DNA from: Verrucomicrobiota bacterium
GTDB taxonomy: Bacteria; Verrucomicrobiota; Verrucomicrobiia; Chthoniobacterales; UBA10450
Direction: 5' to 3'
NCBI GenBank assembly: GCA_003219265.1
Contig: QHQE01000114.1
Location: 1 to 40,758 of the forward strand
Length of the DNA: 40,758 nucleotides
Below are positions 25,902 through 33,633 of this stretch, piece by piece. The translations under genes were made by a program, and so were the position numbers. Numbering within the stretch: position 1 is the stretch's first letter; every line of letters starts with the position of its first letter. The notes under the pieces were generated by a model that did no database searches, was not told the DNA's origin, and saw only the letters and a program-made list of their open reading frames with translations.

Positions 25902-26627
25902 TTACGCGGTCGCGGACGCGATTTCAATTTCGTCAAAGATGTTCTTCTGGATCGCGCGCACTTGCTTCAAACGAATCAACTCCAGGAGGGCGATGAAGGT
26001 GACGACGACTTCGAGGCGCGAAACGATCGCGCCAAACAAATCCGAAAAGCGAATCCGGCCGCCGGCTCCAACCCGTTGCAAAATTGTGTCGATCTTCTCC
26101 GAGACGCTAAAACGTTCGCCCGGAAGCTCCTGCAAGTCCTGACGGGCTTCGACTCGTTTAATGACATTTTGGAACGCGTTGATGAGCTGGAAGATTCCAA
26201 CCTCGCCCAGCTCAAGCAGCCCCTCGGCAGGCGGAGACGAACCTCCTTCCCGGGCGAAAATGCGCTCCTGTTCCAGCTCACGCAGATGCAACTGCGCGCC
26301 CGCTTCCTTGAATTTCTTGTATTCGATAAGTTGCCGGATCAATTCCCAACGCGGGTCATCTTCCTCTGCATCTTCCTCGGGCGGCTGTTGATCGACCGGC
26401 AACAGGCTGCGGCTTTTCAGGTAAATCAGGTTTGCCGCCATCGCGACGAACTCGCCGGCGAGATCGATGTTCAGTTCCCTGAAAGCCTGAAGATGTTCGA
26501 GGTATTGGCGAGTGATGCGTTCAATCGAGATGTCGTAAATATCGATCTCGTCGCGCTTGATCAGGTAAAGCAGGAGATCGAGCGGCCCTTCGAAAATCTC
26601 CAGCTTGACCTTGTAATCGCTCTCCAT
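25902..26627 (-). CDS. scpA: segregation and condensation protein A
   Basis: YKVKLEIFEGPLDLLLYLIKRDEIDIYDISIERITRQYLEHL...LAGEFVAMAANLIYLKSRSLLP. Confidence 0.95.
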   Translation of the reverse strand: MESDYKVKLEIFEGPLDLLLYLIKRDEIDIYDISIERITRQYLEHLQAFRELNIDLAGEFVAMAANLIYLKSRSLLPVDQQPPEEDAEEDDPRWELIRQLIEYKKFKEAGAQLHLRELEQERIFAREGGSSPPAEGLLELGEVGIFQLINAFQNVIKRVEARQDLQELPGERFSVSEKIDTILQRVGAGGRIRFSDLFGAIVSRLEVVVTFIALLELIRLKQVRAIQKNIFDEIEIASATA

Positions 26628-26722
26628 GCGTCGCGCCCGACTTTAGGCAACCGAAGAGGCAAAGTAAACCAACGGACCGGCCGCTGGTCGATGTGAATCT
26701 TGCAGAAAAATTCGCCCGGAGT

Positions 26723-27835
26723 TTAGCGGGCAAATTTTCGATGCACCCAAACGCTGTTCACGATCCCGAGCCCGAACATGATCATGAGCACAAACGAGCC
26801 GCTGTAACTGATCAGGGGCAACGGCACGCCCGTGATTGGCAACATCGAGATCGTCATGCCCACGTTCTGAAAGATATGCGTGAAGATGAGGGCGGTGACG
26901 CCAACGACGAGGAGGAGACCGAATTGATCGCCCGCGAAAAAGGCAACGAAGAGACACGTCACGAGGAGCAAGGCAAACCCACCAATGAGAAACATGCCTC
27001 CGACAAATCCCCACTGTTCGCCGATGGCGGAGAAAATATAATCGTTATGAACGGCGGTGGCCGGTAGAAAGCCGAGCTCGATCTGTGTGTTGGGCGCTTT
27101 GAATCCTTTTCCAGCCCATCCGCCCGACCCGATGGCGATGAGCGATTGATTGATCGCCCAGGAGGCTCCCTGTTTATCGATATCGGGATTGATGAAAGCC
27201 GTGATCCGTTGTTGCTGATACGGTTTTAAACCGAGATTGACCGCGATCGGGATAAAGGCGAGCAAGATGAGAATGATGCAGATCAAGTAGCGCAGCGGAA
27301 GCCCGGCGGCGAACAACAGCGCCATGAGCACGGGCAGCCAGATAATGCATTCACCGAGATCGGGCTGCATTAGAATCAAAAGAATTGGCGCGGCAACAAT
27401 CGCCCCGCACAGGAGCAGCCGAAGCATCGGATGCATTTGGCGGAACTGGCTCAGGAATAAAGCCAGCACCATGATCCCGGCGACGACCGCGAGCTGCGCG
27501 GGCTGAAAGTTGATCGGCCCCAGATGCAGCCAACTGCGCGCGCCGTAAACTTTCGAGCCGATAAACTTCGTGAGAATCAAAAAGAAAAGGCCGGCCAGAT
27601 ACATCGGCAGCGCGCCCCAACGAATCCAGCGATAGTCGATTAAACTGGTGATCATGAAGGCGAAGAAGCCGACCGCGACCCAGTTTGCCTGCTTGCGCCA
27701 GAATTCCGCCGCCGCGGAATCTTCGCGCATATAAGTCGCGCTGTAGATTGCCACCACTCCGAAGATCGCGAGCGCGAGCATGTTCGCGAGTAGGAGCCAA
27801 TTGAGCCCGAGCAACTTTCGGAAAAACGGCGTCAT
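26723..27835 (-). CDS. rodA: rod shape-determining protein RodA (SEDS family)
   Basis: LHLGPINFQPAQLAVVAGIMVLALFLS, MQPDLGECIIWLPV, FLPATAVHNDYIFSAIGEQWGFVGG, TGVPLPLISYSGS. Confidence 0.95.
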   Translation of the reverse strand: MTPFFRKLLGLNWLLLANMLALAIFGVVAIYSATYMREDSAAAEFWRKQANWVAVGFFAFMITSLIDYRWIRWGALPMYLAGLFFLILTKFIGSKVYGARSWLHLGPINFQPAQLAVVAGIMVLALFLSQFRQMHPMLRLLLCGAIVAAPILLILMQPDLGECIIWLPVLMALLFAAGLPLRYLICIILILLAFIPIAVNLGLKPYQQQRITAFINPDIDKQGASWAINQSLIAIGSGGWAGKGFKAPNTQIELGFLPATAVHNDYIFSAIGEQWGFVGGMFLIGGFALLLVTCLFVAFFAGDQFGLLLVVGVTALIFTHIFQNVGMTISMLPITGVPLPLISYSGSFVLMIMFGLGIVNSVWVHRKFAR

Positions 27836-28115
27836 GTCGATTTAATGTCGCTTAAACTTCCGCCACGAGCACGGAATCGAGGAGGAGTATACGCATGTTG
27901 CGCTTCTGGTAAATCTCGGCTGCATTTTGAAAAAGTTGCTCCGGAGATCATGGAGATTCTGCAAACGGCCCGGAACCAACCCGGTGCAAGAGATCGACAT
28001 AACAGTTTCATAGTAAGCCATTTGCATACCTAACAACAAATAATTAACGCCTTTTCTTGTCCAGCCAGTCAAAGCACACTAAAATGCTTATTCGTTTCAA
28101 CCCCGGATTCAAGAA

Positions 28116-28568
28116 ATGGCCAAGAAGACAAAACGAAAACTCGCGCACCCGACCCTGCCGATGCAACGCCAGTTGAATTTGCGGCATGAGGGGACGCATT
28201 TCGATCTGCACGCGATTTTTGAGCGATTGAACGAACGCTATTTCCGCGGACGTCTGCGCGGTTACAAAGTGATGTGGGGTCGCCGGCGAAGACATCGCCC
28301 GAAGGAATATTTTATTTTCGGCACCATTCAGGAAGAAGAGCGCGTGATTCGAATCAATCCGTTGCTTGATCAACCGTTCGTGCCGCTCTGGTTTCTGCGC
28401 TACGTGCTTTATCACGAGATGCTCCATTCCGTCGTGCCGGACGAGACCGCGTCGGGCGGCCGGCGGCGCGTGCACACGGAAGAGTTCAATCGCCGCGAGC
28501 GCGAGTTCCCGAGTTACCGGCGCGCTCGCCGTTGGGAAGACGAAAATCTCGCGCGCTTCTTACGCTGA
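28116..28568 (+). CDS. SprT-like zinc metalloprotease domain protein
   Basis: FDLHAIFERLNERYFRGRL...WFLRYVLYHEMLHSVVP (HExxH). Confidence 0.82.
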   Translation: MAKKTKRKLAHPTLPMQRQLNLRHEGTHFDLHAIFERLNERYFRGRLRGYKVMWGRRRRHRPKEYFIFGTIQEEERVIRINPLLDQPFVPLWFLRYVLYHEMLHSVVPDETASGGRRRVHTEEFNRREREFPSYRRARRWEDENLARFLR

Positions 28569-28582
28569 AGGAGCGCTTAACG

Positions 28583-28732
28583 TTAACGCCTTTCCGTCAT
28601 CGTCGTACCCGAGGCCGGTTCAGACCGCGAGGGGGTCGTCGCTACGTTCTTTTTGATCAGGTACCAAAGGGTTGTCGCGAGCAGGAGGGAGATCAACTTC
28701 GCGCGCCAGTTTTTCAGGATCAGTCTCTTCAT
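28583..28732 (-). CDS. 49-aa YbbR/CdaR N-terminus-like single-TM peptide overlapping cdaA
   Basis: MKRLILKNWRAKLISLLLATTLWYLIKKNVATTPSRSEPASGTTMTERR; resembles the CdaR/YbbR membrane anchor (NW..KL.SLLLA..LWY) but has no YbbR domains. Confidence 0.6.
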   Translation of the reverse strand: MKRLILKNWRAKLISLLLATTLWYLIKKNVATTPSRSEPASGTTMTERR

Positions 28733-29495
28733 AATTGCTGTGCAGCAGAATTTCCGCGATGCGTTGCCGGAATGTTTCTGGAGTAAAATTGCGCTCGATC
28801 CGGCGCGGGTGACAAATAGAAATGCCGCCGGTCTCTTCGGAAACAACCACCGCCACAGCATCCGATTCCTCGGTAATGCCGAGACCGGCGCGATGACGCA
28901 ATCCGAGACTGCGGTCTAGTGTTTCCCGCTGGCTGACCGGGAAAATGCATGCCGCGGCCGCGATCCGGCCATTACGCACGATCACCCCACCATCGTGAAG
29001 AGCGGCCTTCGGATGAAAAATTGCCAGGATAAGTTCGACGGAAAAATCGCTATCGAGCGTCACGCCGGTTTCTTCATAAACGCGAATCGAAGTGTCTCGC
29101 TCGATCGCGATAAGGGCGCCGAATTGTTTGTTGGCCAGTTGCGTCACCGCCTCGGCCAGGTCGTGGACGGTCTCCCGTTTTTCGCTCGTTAGAGAAAAAA
29201 TCGGATGCCCGCCCAGCTCGGCCAGACCACGCCGCAACTCCGGTTGAAAAATTACGACCAACGCGACCGCGAGGAAAACCGAGAAACTCCGGACGATCCA
29301 GCCGATCACGACCAGATTGAGCAACTGCGAAATCAACGTCAGCGTCAAAAAAACAATCGCTAGTCCGGTTAGCACCTTCGCGCCGCGCGTCCCGCGAAAG
29401 TAGATGTAGCCGTAGTAGATCCCCACGCTCAGCAAAATGATCTCGAAGGCGCTGCGCCATCCTCCGAGCCAAAAATGGATGAGTTGCTCAATCAT
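28620..29495 (-). CDS. cdaA: diadenylate cyclase (c-di-AMP synthase)
   Basis: VVIFQPELRRGLAELG, FGALIAIERDT, LHDGGVIVRNGRIAAAACIFPVS, LGLRHRAGLGITEESDAVAVVVSEETG. Confidence 0.96.
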   Translation of the reverse strand: MIEQLIHFWLGGWRSAFEIILLSVGIYYGYIYFRGTRGAKVLTGLAIVFLTLTLISQLLNLVVIGWIVRSFSVFLAVALVVIFQPELRRGLAELGGHPIFSLTSEKRETVHDLAEAVTQLANKQFGALIAIERDTSIRVYEETGVTLDSDFSVELILAIFHPKAALHDGGVIVRNGRIAAAACIFPVSQRETLDRSLGLRHRAGLGITEESDAVAVVVSEETGGISICHPRRIERNFTPETFRQRIAEILLHSNYEETDPEKLAREVDLPPARDNPLVPDQKERSDDPLAV

Positions 29496-29496
29496 T

Positions 29497-30336
29497 TCAC
29501 AAGATTGCTTCCGTTACGCGCAATGCGTTTGCATTTTCCTTTACATCATGCACGCGAAACACGTCGGCGCCCCGCGCGCGCAGAAGCGGAGTCAACGCCA
29601 CCACCGGCGCGAGCCGGTCGCTCATATTCGATGAGCCGATCAGTTTGGCGAGAAAAGACTTGCGGGAAACGCCAACCACGAGCGGGCGTTCATCCACTCG
29701 AAGAGCGCCCAGATTGTCGATGAGCTCGAGATTATGCTCCAGCGTTTTCCCGAAACCGATTCCCGGATCAAACGCAATGGCCATGGGATCAACGTTGCAC
29801 TCTAGGGCGCGGGCATATTGTTGTCGAAAAAAATCAGCCACCGCCGAAACAACATCGTCATAGCGCGGCTCGAGCTGCATTGTCTTCGGATTTCCCTGCA
29901 TGTGCATGATGATGAATGCCGCCTGGCTCTTTGCAACCAGCGGCATCATTTCCGTGTCGCCTCGCCCGCCGGTCACGTCATTGACAATGGAAGCTCCTGC
30001 TTCGATCGCCGCACGCGCGACCGCTGCCTTGGAAGTATCAATCGAAATAAAGATGTCGATCTTCGCCCGCAATTTTTCGATCACCGGAATGACGCGGCGA
30101 AGCTCTTCCTCCGCCGCGATCGCTTCGGCGCCCGGCCGCGTCGATTCACCGCCCACGTCGATAATGTGCGCGCCATCCACTGCCATTTTGAGTCCGTGTT
30201 CGACCGCTTTCTCTGCCGCAAAAAATTTACCCCCATCCGAAAACGAATCGGGCGTGACGTTCAGCACGCCCATAATCATGCCGTGACGCGAAAGATCGAC
30301 AATGCGGCCGGCGATTTTCCAGAGTGTCGCACCCAT
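29497..30336 (-). CDS. folP: dihydropteroate synthase
   Basis: MIMGVLNVTPDSFSDGGKF, DVGGESTRPGA, SIDTSKAAVARAAIEAGASIVNDVTGG, DPGIGFGKTLEHN. Confidence 0.97.
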   Translation of the reverse strand: MGATLWKIAGRIVDLSRHGMIMGVLNVTPDSFSDGGKFFAAEKAVEHGLKMAVDGAHIIDVGGESTRPGAEAIAAEEELRRVIPVIEKLRAKIDIFISIDTSKAAVARAAIEAGASIVNDVTGGRGDTEMMPLVAKSQAAFIIMHMQGNPKTMQLEPRYDDVVSAVADFFRQQYARALECNVDPMAIAFDPGIGFGKTLEHNLELIDNLGALRVDERPLVVGVSRKSFLAKLIGSSNMSDRLAPVVALTPLLRARGADVFRVHDVKENANALRVTEAIL

Positions 30337-30386
30337 CAGAGTGAGACTATCACAGCGAGAAAGTTATTCGAATGGTGTGGCCGAAC

Positions 30387-30932
30387 TCAGTGACTGCGCG
30401 AATAATGCCCCATCAACTCGCCTTGCGCGATCACGTGCCCTTTCATCGCCGAATCGAGCTGGGCGCGCTTTGAGCCAGCCGCGAGATTTATTTCCTGATC
30501 CAGCGCGAAAATCCTAAAGAAATAACGATGCGTGCCGGAAGGCGGGCAAGGTCCGCCGTAGCCGGATTTGCCGAAGTCATTAGTTCCTTGCGTCCCTTTT
30601 GGCGCGCTTCCTTCCGCGATCGTGCTCGTTTGCGGAGAAATGTTCCAAGCAATCCAATGCGTAAACAAACCGCTCGGCGCATCTGGATCATCGACAATCA
30701 GGACAAGGCTCTTGGCTGCCGGAGGAATTTCTTGAATCTGCAAAGGTGGGCTCGTATCCGCACCGTCGCACGAAAACTTGGAGGGAATATTTGCACCTTG
30801 TTGAAAAGCGGAACTCGTGATCTTCATCTTCTTGCCTCCAGTGGCCGATGACGACTGGCCGTGCGCGATCATGGGCAACACAATCGCCACCAGACCGACA
30901 ATAATGCGAGAAGCCATCATTCGGTTCTCCAA
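30387..30932 (-). CDS. YbhB/YbcL-family PEBP (Raf kinase inhibitor-like), secreted
   Basis: FSCDGADTSPPLQIQEIPPAAKSLVLIVDDPDAPSGLFTHWIAWNI..., GYGGPCPPSGTHRYFFRIFALD; signal peptide. Confidence 0.94.
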   Translation of the reverse strand: MENRMMASRIIVGLVAIVLPMIAHGQSSSATGGKKMKITSSAFQQGANIPSKFSCDGADTSPPLQIQEIPPAAKSLVLIVDDPDAPSGLFTHWIAWNISPQTSTIAEGSAPKGTQGTNDFGKSGYGGPCPPSGTHRYFFRIFALDQEINLAAGSKRAQLDSAMKGHVIAQGELMGHYSRSH

Positions 30933-30978
30933 AATCTCGTTACATCGACAATCGGGTCGATAATATGCTTTCGCTCAC

Positions 30979-33144
30979 ATGACTCAAGACGGACGTAAAA
31001 TTCGAGAAAAGATTCGCGCGCTCCTCGCTCGGAAAGACTACCGGCCACTCGATAAGATCGACATCGCGCACAAGCTCGGTTTGACCGGCGGCGAACGAGT
31101 CACGCTGCGCAAAATTTTGCGTGAGCTGGAACGCTCCGGCGAGATCGCGCGCATTCGCAAGAATCGTTACGTTTTGCCGGCTGAAGCCGATCTTGTCACC
31201 GGCACATTGTCGATCCATCAAGCCGGCTACGGCTTCCTCATTATCGAAACTCCAGGCGAGCCGGACATTTTTATCGCCGCAGAAAACACCGGCACGGCCA
31301 TGCACGGCGACCGCGTGGTCGCGCGGATCACGCGCGATGAAGCTTATGCGCGCGCGAAAGATCGACGTGGGCGGCAGGAAGGCCGTGTCATTCGAATCCT
31401 GGAACGCGCGCGCGATACGATCGTGGGCACGCTTCAGCACTCGCGGAACTTTTATTACGTCGTCCCGGATGATCCGCGTCTTGTTCACGATGTTTACGTT
31501 CAACTTCCGACGCGCGCGAAGCTGCCGAAGGCTCCGGGCCGCGGCGACAAGGTCGTGGTTCGATTGGAGCCGTGGGAATCGCGGCATGTTAATCCGGAAG
31601 GCGAGATCATCGAACTGCTCGGACCGGCCTCCGCTCCGGGCGTCGATATGCTCTCGATCATTCGGAAGTATGATCTGCCGACCGAATTTCCTCGCGCAGT
31701 TGTCGATGAAGCGAATCGGATTCCCGAGACCATCGGTGCACGGATGCTCGAAGGCCGCGAAGATTTGCGAGAAAAATTCATTGTCACCATCGACCCGGAT
31801 GACGCGCGCGATTTTGACGACGCGATTCATGTGGACAAGACCGACAACCAGGGCTGGCGACTCGGAGTTCACATTGCTGACGTTTCGGCTTATGTGAATC
31901 CCGACAGCGCGCTCGATCGCGAAGCCCGCCGGCGCGGAAACAGCGTTTATCTTCCGGACCGCGTGATCCCGATGTTGCCCGAACGCTTGAGCAACGGCGT
32001 TTGCAGTCTCAATCCGGGCGTCGATCGACTCACGCATTCCGTTTTCATTCAGTTCGACAAGAGCGGTCATGCAAAAAACGTCCGCTTCGCCAAAAGCGTG
32101 ATCCGCAGCGCGCATCGTCTGACTTACAAGCAGGCTTACTCGATCTTGCAGTCAGCCCCGCGCGACCGATTGAGCGAGCATCTGCATCAGGCGTGGGCGC
32201 TCGCATCATTGCTTCGCCGCCGGCGTTTCGAGCACGGCTCGCTCGATCTCGATTTTCCGGAAGTAAAAGTACATGTCGATGCAAACGGCGAGCCACTGAA
32301 GCTGGAGCGAGTTGAAAACGATGAATCGCACCAGCTCATCGAGGAATGCATGCTGGCCGCGAATGAGACGGTCGCGCGCGAGCTGAAGAAGCGTGCGATT
32401 CCAACGATTTATCGCGTGCATGAAAATCCGGACCCGGAGAAACTCGCGGAGTATCGCGAGTTCGCGCTCAGCTTTAATTATAAGGTCGGCGATCTGACGC
32501 ATCGTGCCGAGTTGCAGCGCCTGCTTGCTTCCATTCGCGGGAAACCGGAAGAGCAAGCGCTCAAGATCGCCCTGCTCAAAAGTTTGAAGCGGGCGCGTTA
32601 CTTTCCCCAGCCGCTCGGACATTACGGGCTGGCCAAAAATAACTATACGCATTTCACGAGTCCGATCCGGCGTTATGCGGACTTGGTCGTGCATCGCGCG
32701 CTGGTGGAACGCGATGGGAAGCGCCGACCGCGAACCGACATGAGCCAAATCGCTTCGGTGGCCGAGCATATTTCAACTACTGAACGCGTCGCCGCCGAGG
32801 CGGAGATCGAAGCTGTGCGGATGAAGAAGCTCGAGTTTTTTCAACGGCAACTCGACGAGCGCAATCCGCAGGTCTTTCGCGCAGCAATTGTTGATGTACG
32901 CAATTACGGCATGGTGGTTGAATTGCCGGATGTTCTTATCACGGGCCTTATCCACGTCTCTTCGCTGACAGACGACTTTTATGTATTCGAGCCGGTCCAA
33001 CGCCGTTTGATCGGCCGGCGATTCCGAAGACGTTTCGCGATCGGCGATGAGCTCCGCGTCTTTGTCGCGCGCGTGGACCGATTCAAGCGGCAGATTGATT
33101 TCGCATTGGCGGATCAACAAAAAAATCGAGCCCGAGCGCGCTGA
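30979..33144 (+). CDS. rnr: ribonuclease R
   Basis: VTIDPDDARDFDDAIHVD, HIADVSAYV, LNPGVDRLTHSVFI, HYGLAKNNYTHFTSPIRRYADLVVHRAL; C-terminal S1 domain. Confidence 0.96.
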   Translation: MTQDGRKIREKIRALLARKDYRPLDKIDIAHKLGLTGGERVTLRKILRELERSGEIARIRKNRYVLPAEADLVTGTLSIHQAGYGFLIIETPGEPDIFIAAENTGTAMHGDRVVARITRDEAYARAKDRRGRQEGRVIRILERARDTIVGTLQHSRNFYYVVPDDPRLVHDVYVQLPTRAKLPKAPGRGDKVVVRLEPWESRHVNPEGEIIELLGPASAPGVDMLSIIRKYDLPTEFPRAVVDEANRIPETIGARMLEGREDLREKFIVTIDPDDARDFDDAIHVDKTDNQGWRLGVHIADVSAYVNPDSALDREARRRGNSVYLPDRVIPMLPERLSNGVCSLNPGVDRLTHSVFIQFDKSGHAKNVRFAKSVIRSAHRLTYKQAYSILQSAPRDRLSEHLHQAWALASLLRRRRFEHGSLDLDFPEVKVHVDANGEPLKLERVENDESHQLIEECMLAANETVARELKKRAIPTIYRVHENPDPEKLAEYREFALSFNYKVGDLTHRAELQRLLASIRGKPEEQALKIALLKSLKRARYFPQPLGHYGLAKNNYTHFTSPIRRYADLVVHRALVERDGKRRPRTDMSQIASVAEHISTTERVAAEAEIEAVRMKKLEFFQRQLDERNPQVFRAAIVDVRNYGMVVELPDVLITGLIHVSSLTDDFYVFEPVQRRLIGRRFRRRFAIGDELRVFVARVDRFKRQIDFALADQQKNRARAR

Positions 33145-33260
33145 CTTTTAACGCAAACTACCGCGAAAGGCTTCTTGCCAAAGAACTTGCGGCTAGATTT
33201 TCGTGTAAAATTTTCTTCCATTTTGCAAACAAGGCACCGTAAACTCGCCCGGTTCAGAAA

Positions 33261-33470
33261 ATGGATAATATCATCGAGGCGAGAGAAGTGCAGATCGAGC
33301 GCAAGCATTTTTACGTGGAATTCCGGGAGAACGAGCGTGGGAAATTCTTGCGAATCACTGAGGAAGCTCACGGCCGCCGCAATACCATCATCGTACCGAG
33401 CACCGGAGTAGATGATTTTACCGCGGCCATTGCTGAAGTACTTCAAGGCGTCGAGAGCGCGCCTGCCTAA
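33261..33470 (+). CDS. PUR-alpha-like / DUF3276 nucleic-acid-binding protein
   Basis: MDNIIEAREVQIERKHFYVEFRENERGKFLRITEEAHGRRNTIIVPSTGVDDF. Confidence 0.85.
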   Translation: MDNIIEAREVQIERKHFYVEFRENERGKFLRITEEAHGRRNTIIVPSTGVDDFTAAIAEVLQGVESAPA

Positions 33471-33474
33471 AGGA

Positions 33475-33580
33475 AACGTTCAACGCTCAACGTCCAACAC
33501 TCAACGTTGAATTCAGAAGATCGTTGAAAGAAGGTTCAACGGCGTTGAACATTTTCCGGTTGGCCGTTCTCGCGCGTTGA
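33475..33580. repeat. TCAACG-type dispersed repeat, copy B (inverted relative to copy A)
   Basis: AACGTTCAACGCTCAACGTCCAACACTCAACGTTGAATTCAGAAGATCGTTGAA...; core CGTTGAATTCAGAAGATCGTTG is the reverse complement of copy A core with one mismatch. Confidence 0.65.
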
Positions 33581-33633
33581 CACCCCAAGACGCGGAATTA
33601 CTGTGCGCTTCCGCGGAGCCGTTCAAAATCTTT

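Noticed and set aside
25827-26696. 289-aa plus-strand ORF
   Set aside because: Antisense to scpA, whose protein is clearly real.
27842-28475. Minus-strand ORFs 27842..28072 and 28044..28475
   Set aside because: Overlap the intergenic region and the SprT-like gene; no recognisable protein features.
30940-32115. 391-aa minus-strand ORF
   Set aside because: Antisense to rnr, which has unambiguous RNase R motifs; composition looks like a shadow frame.
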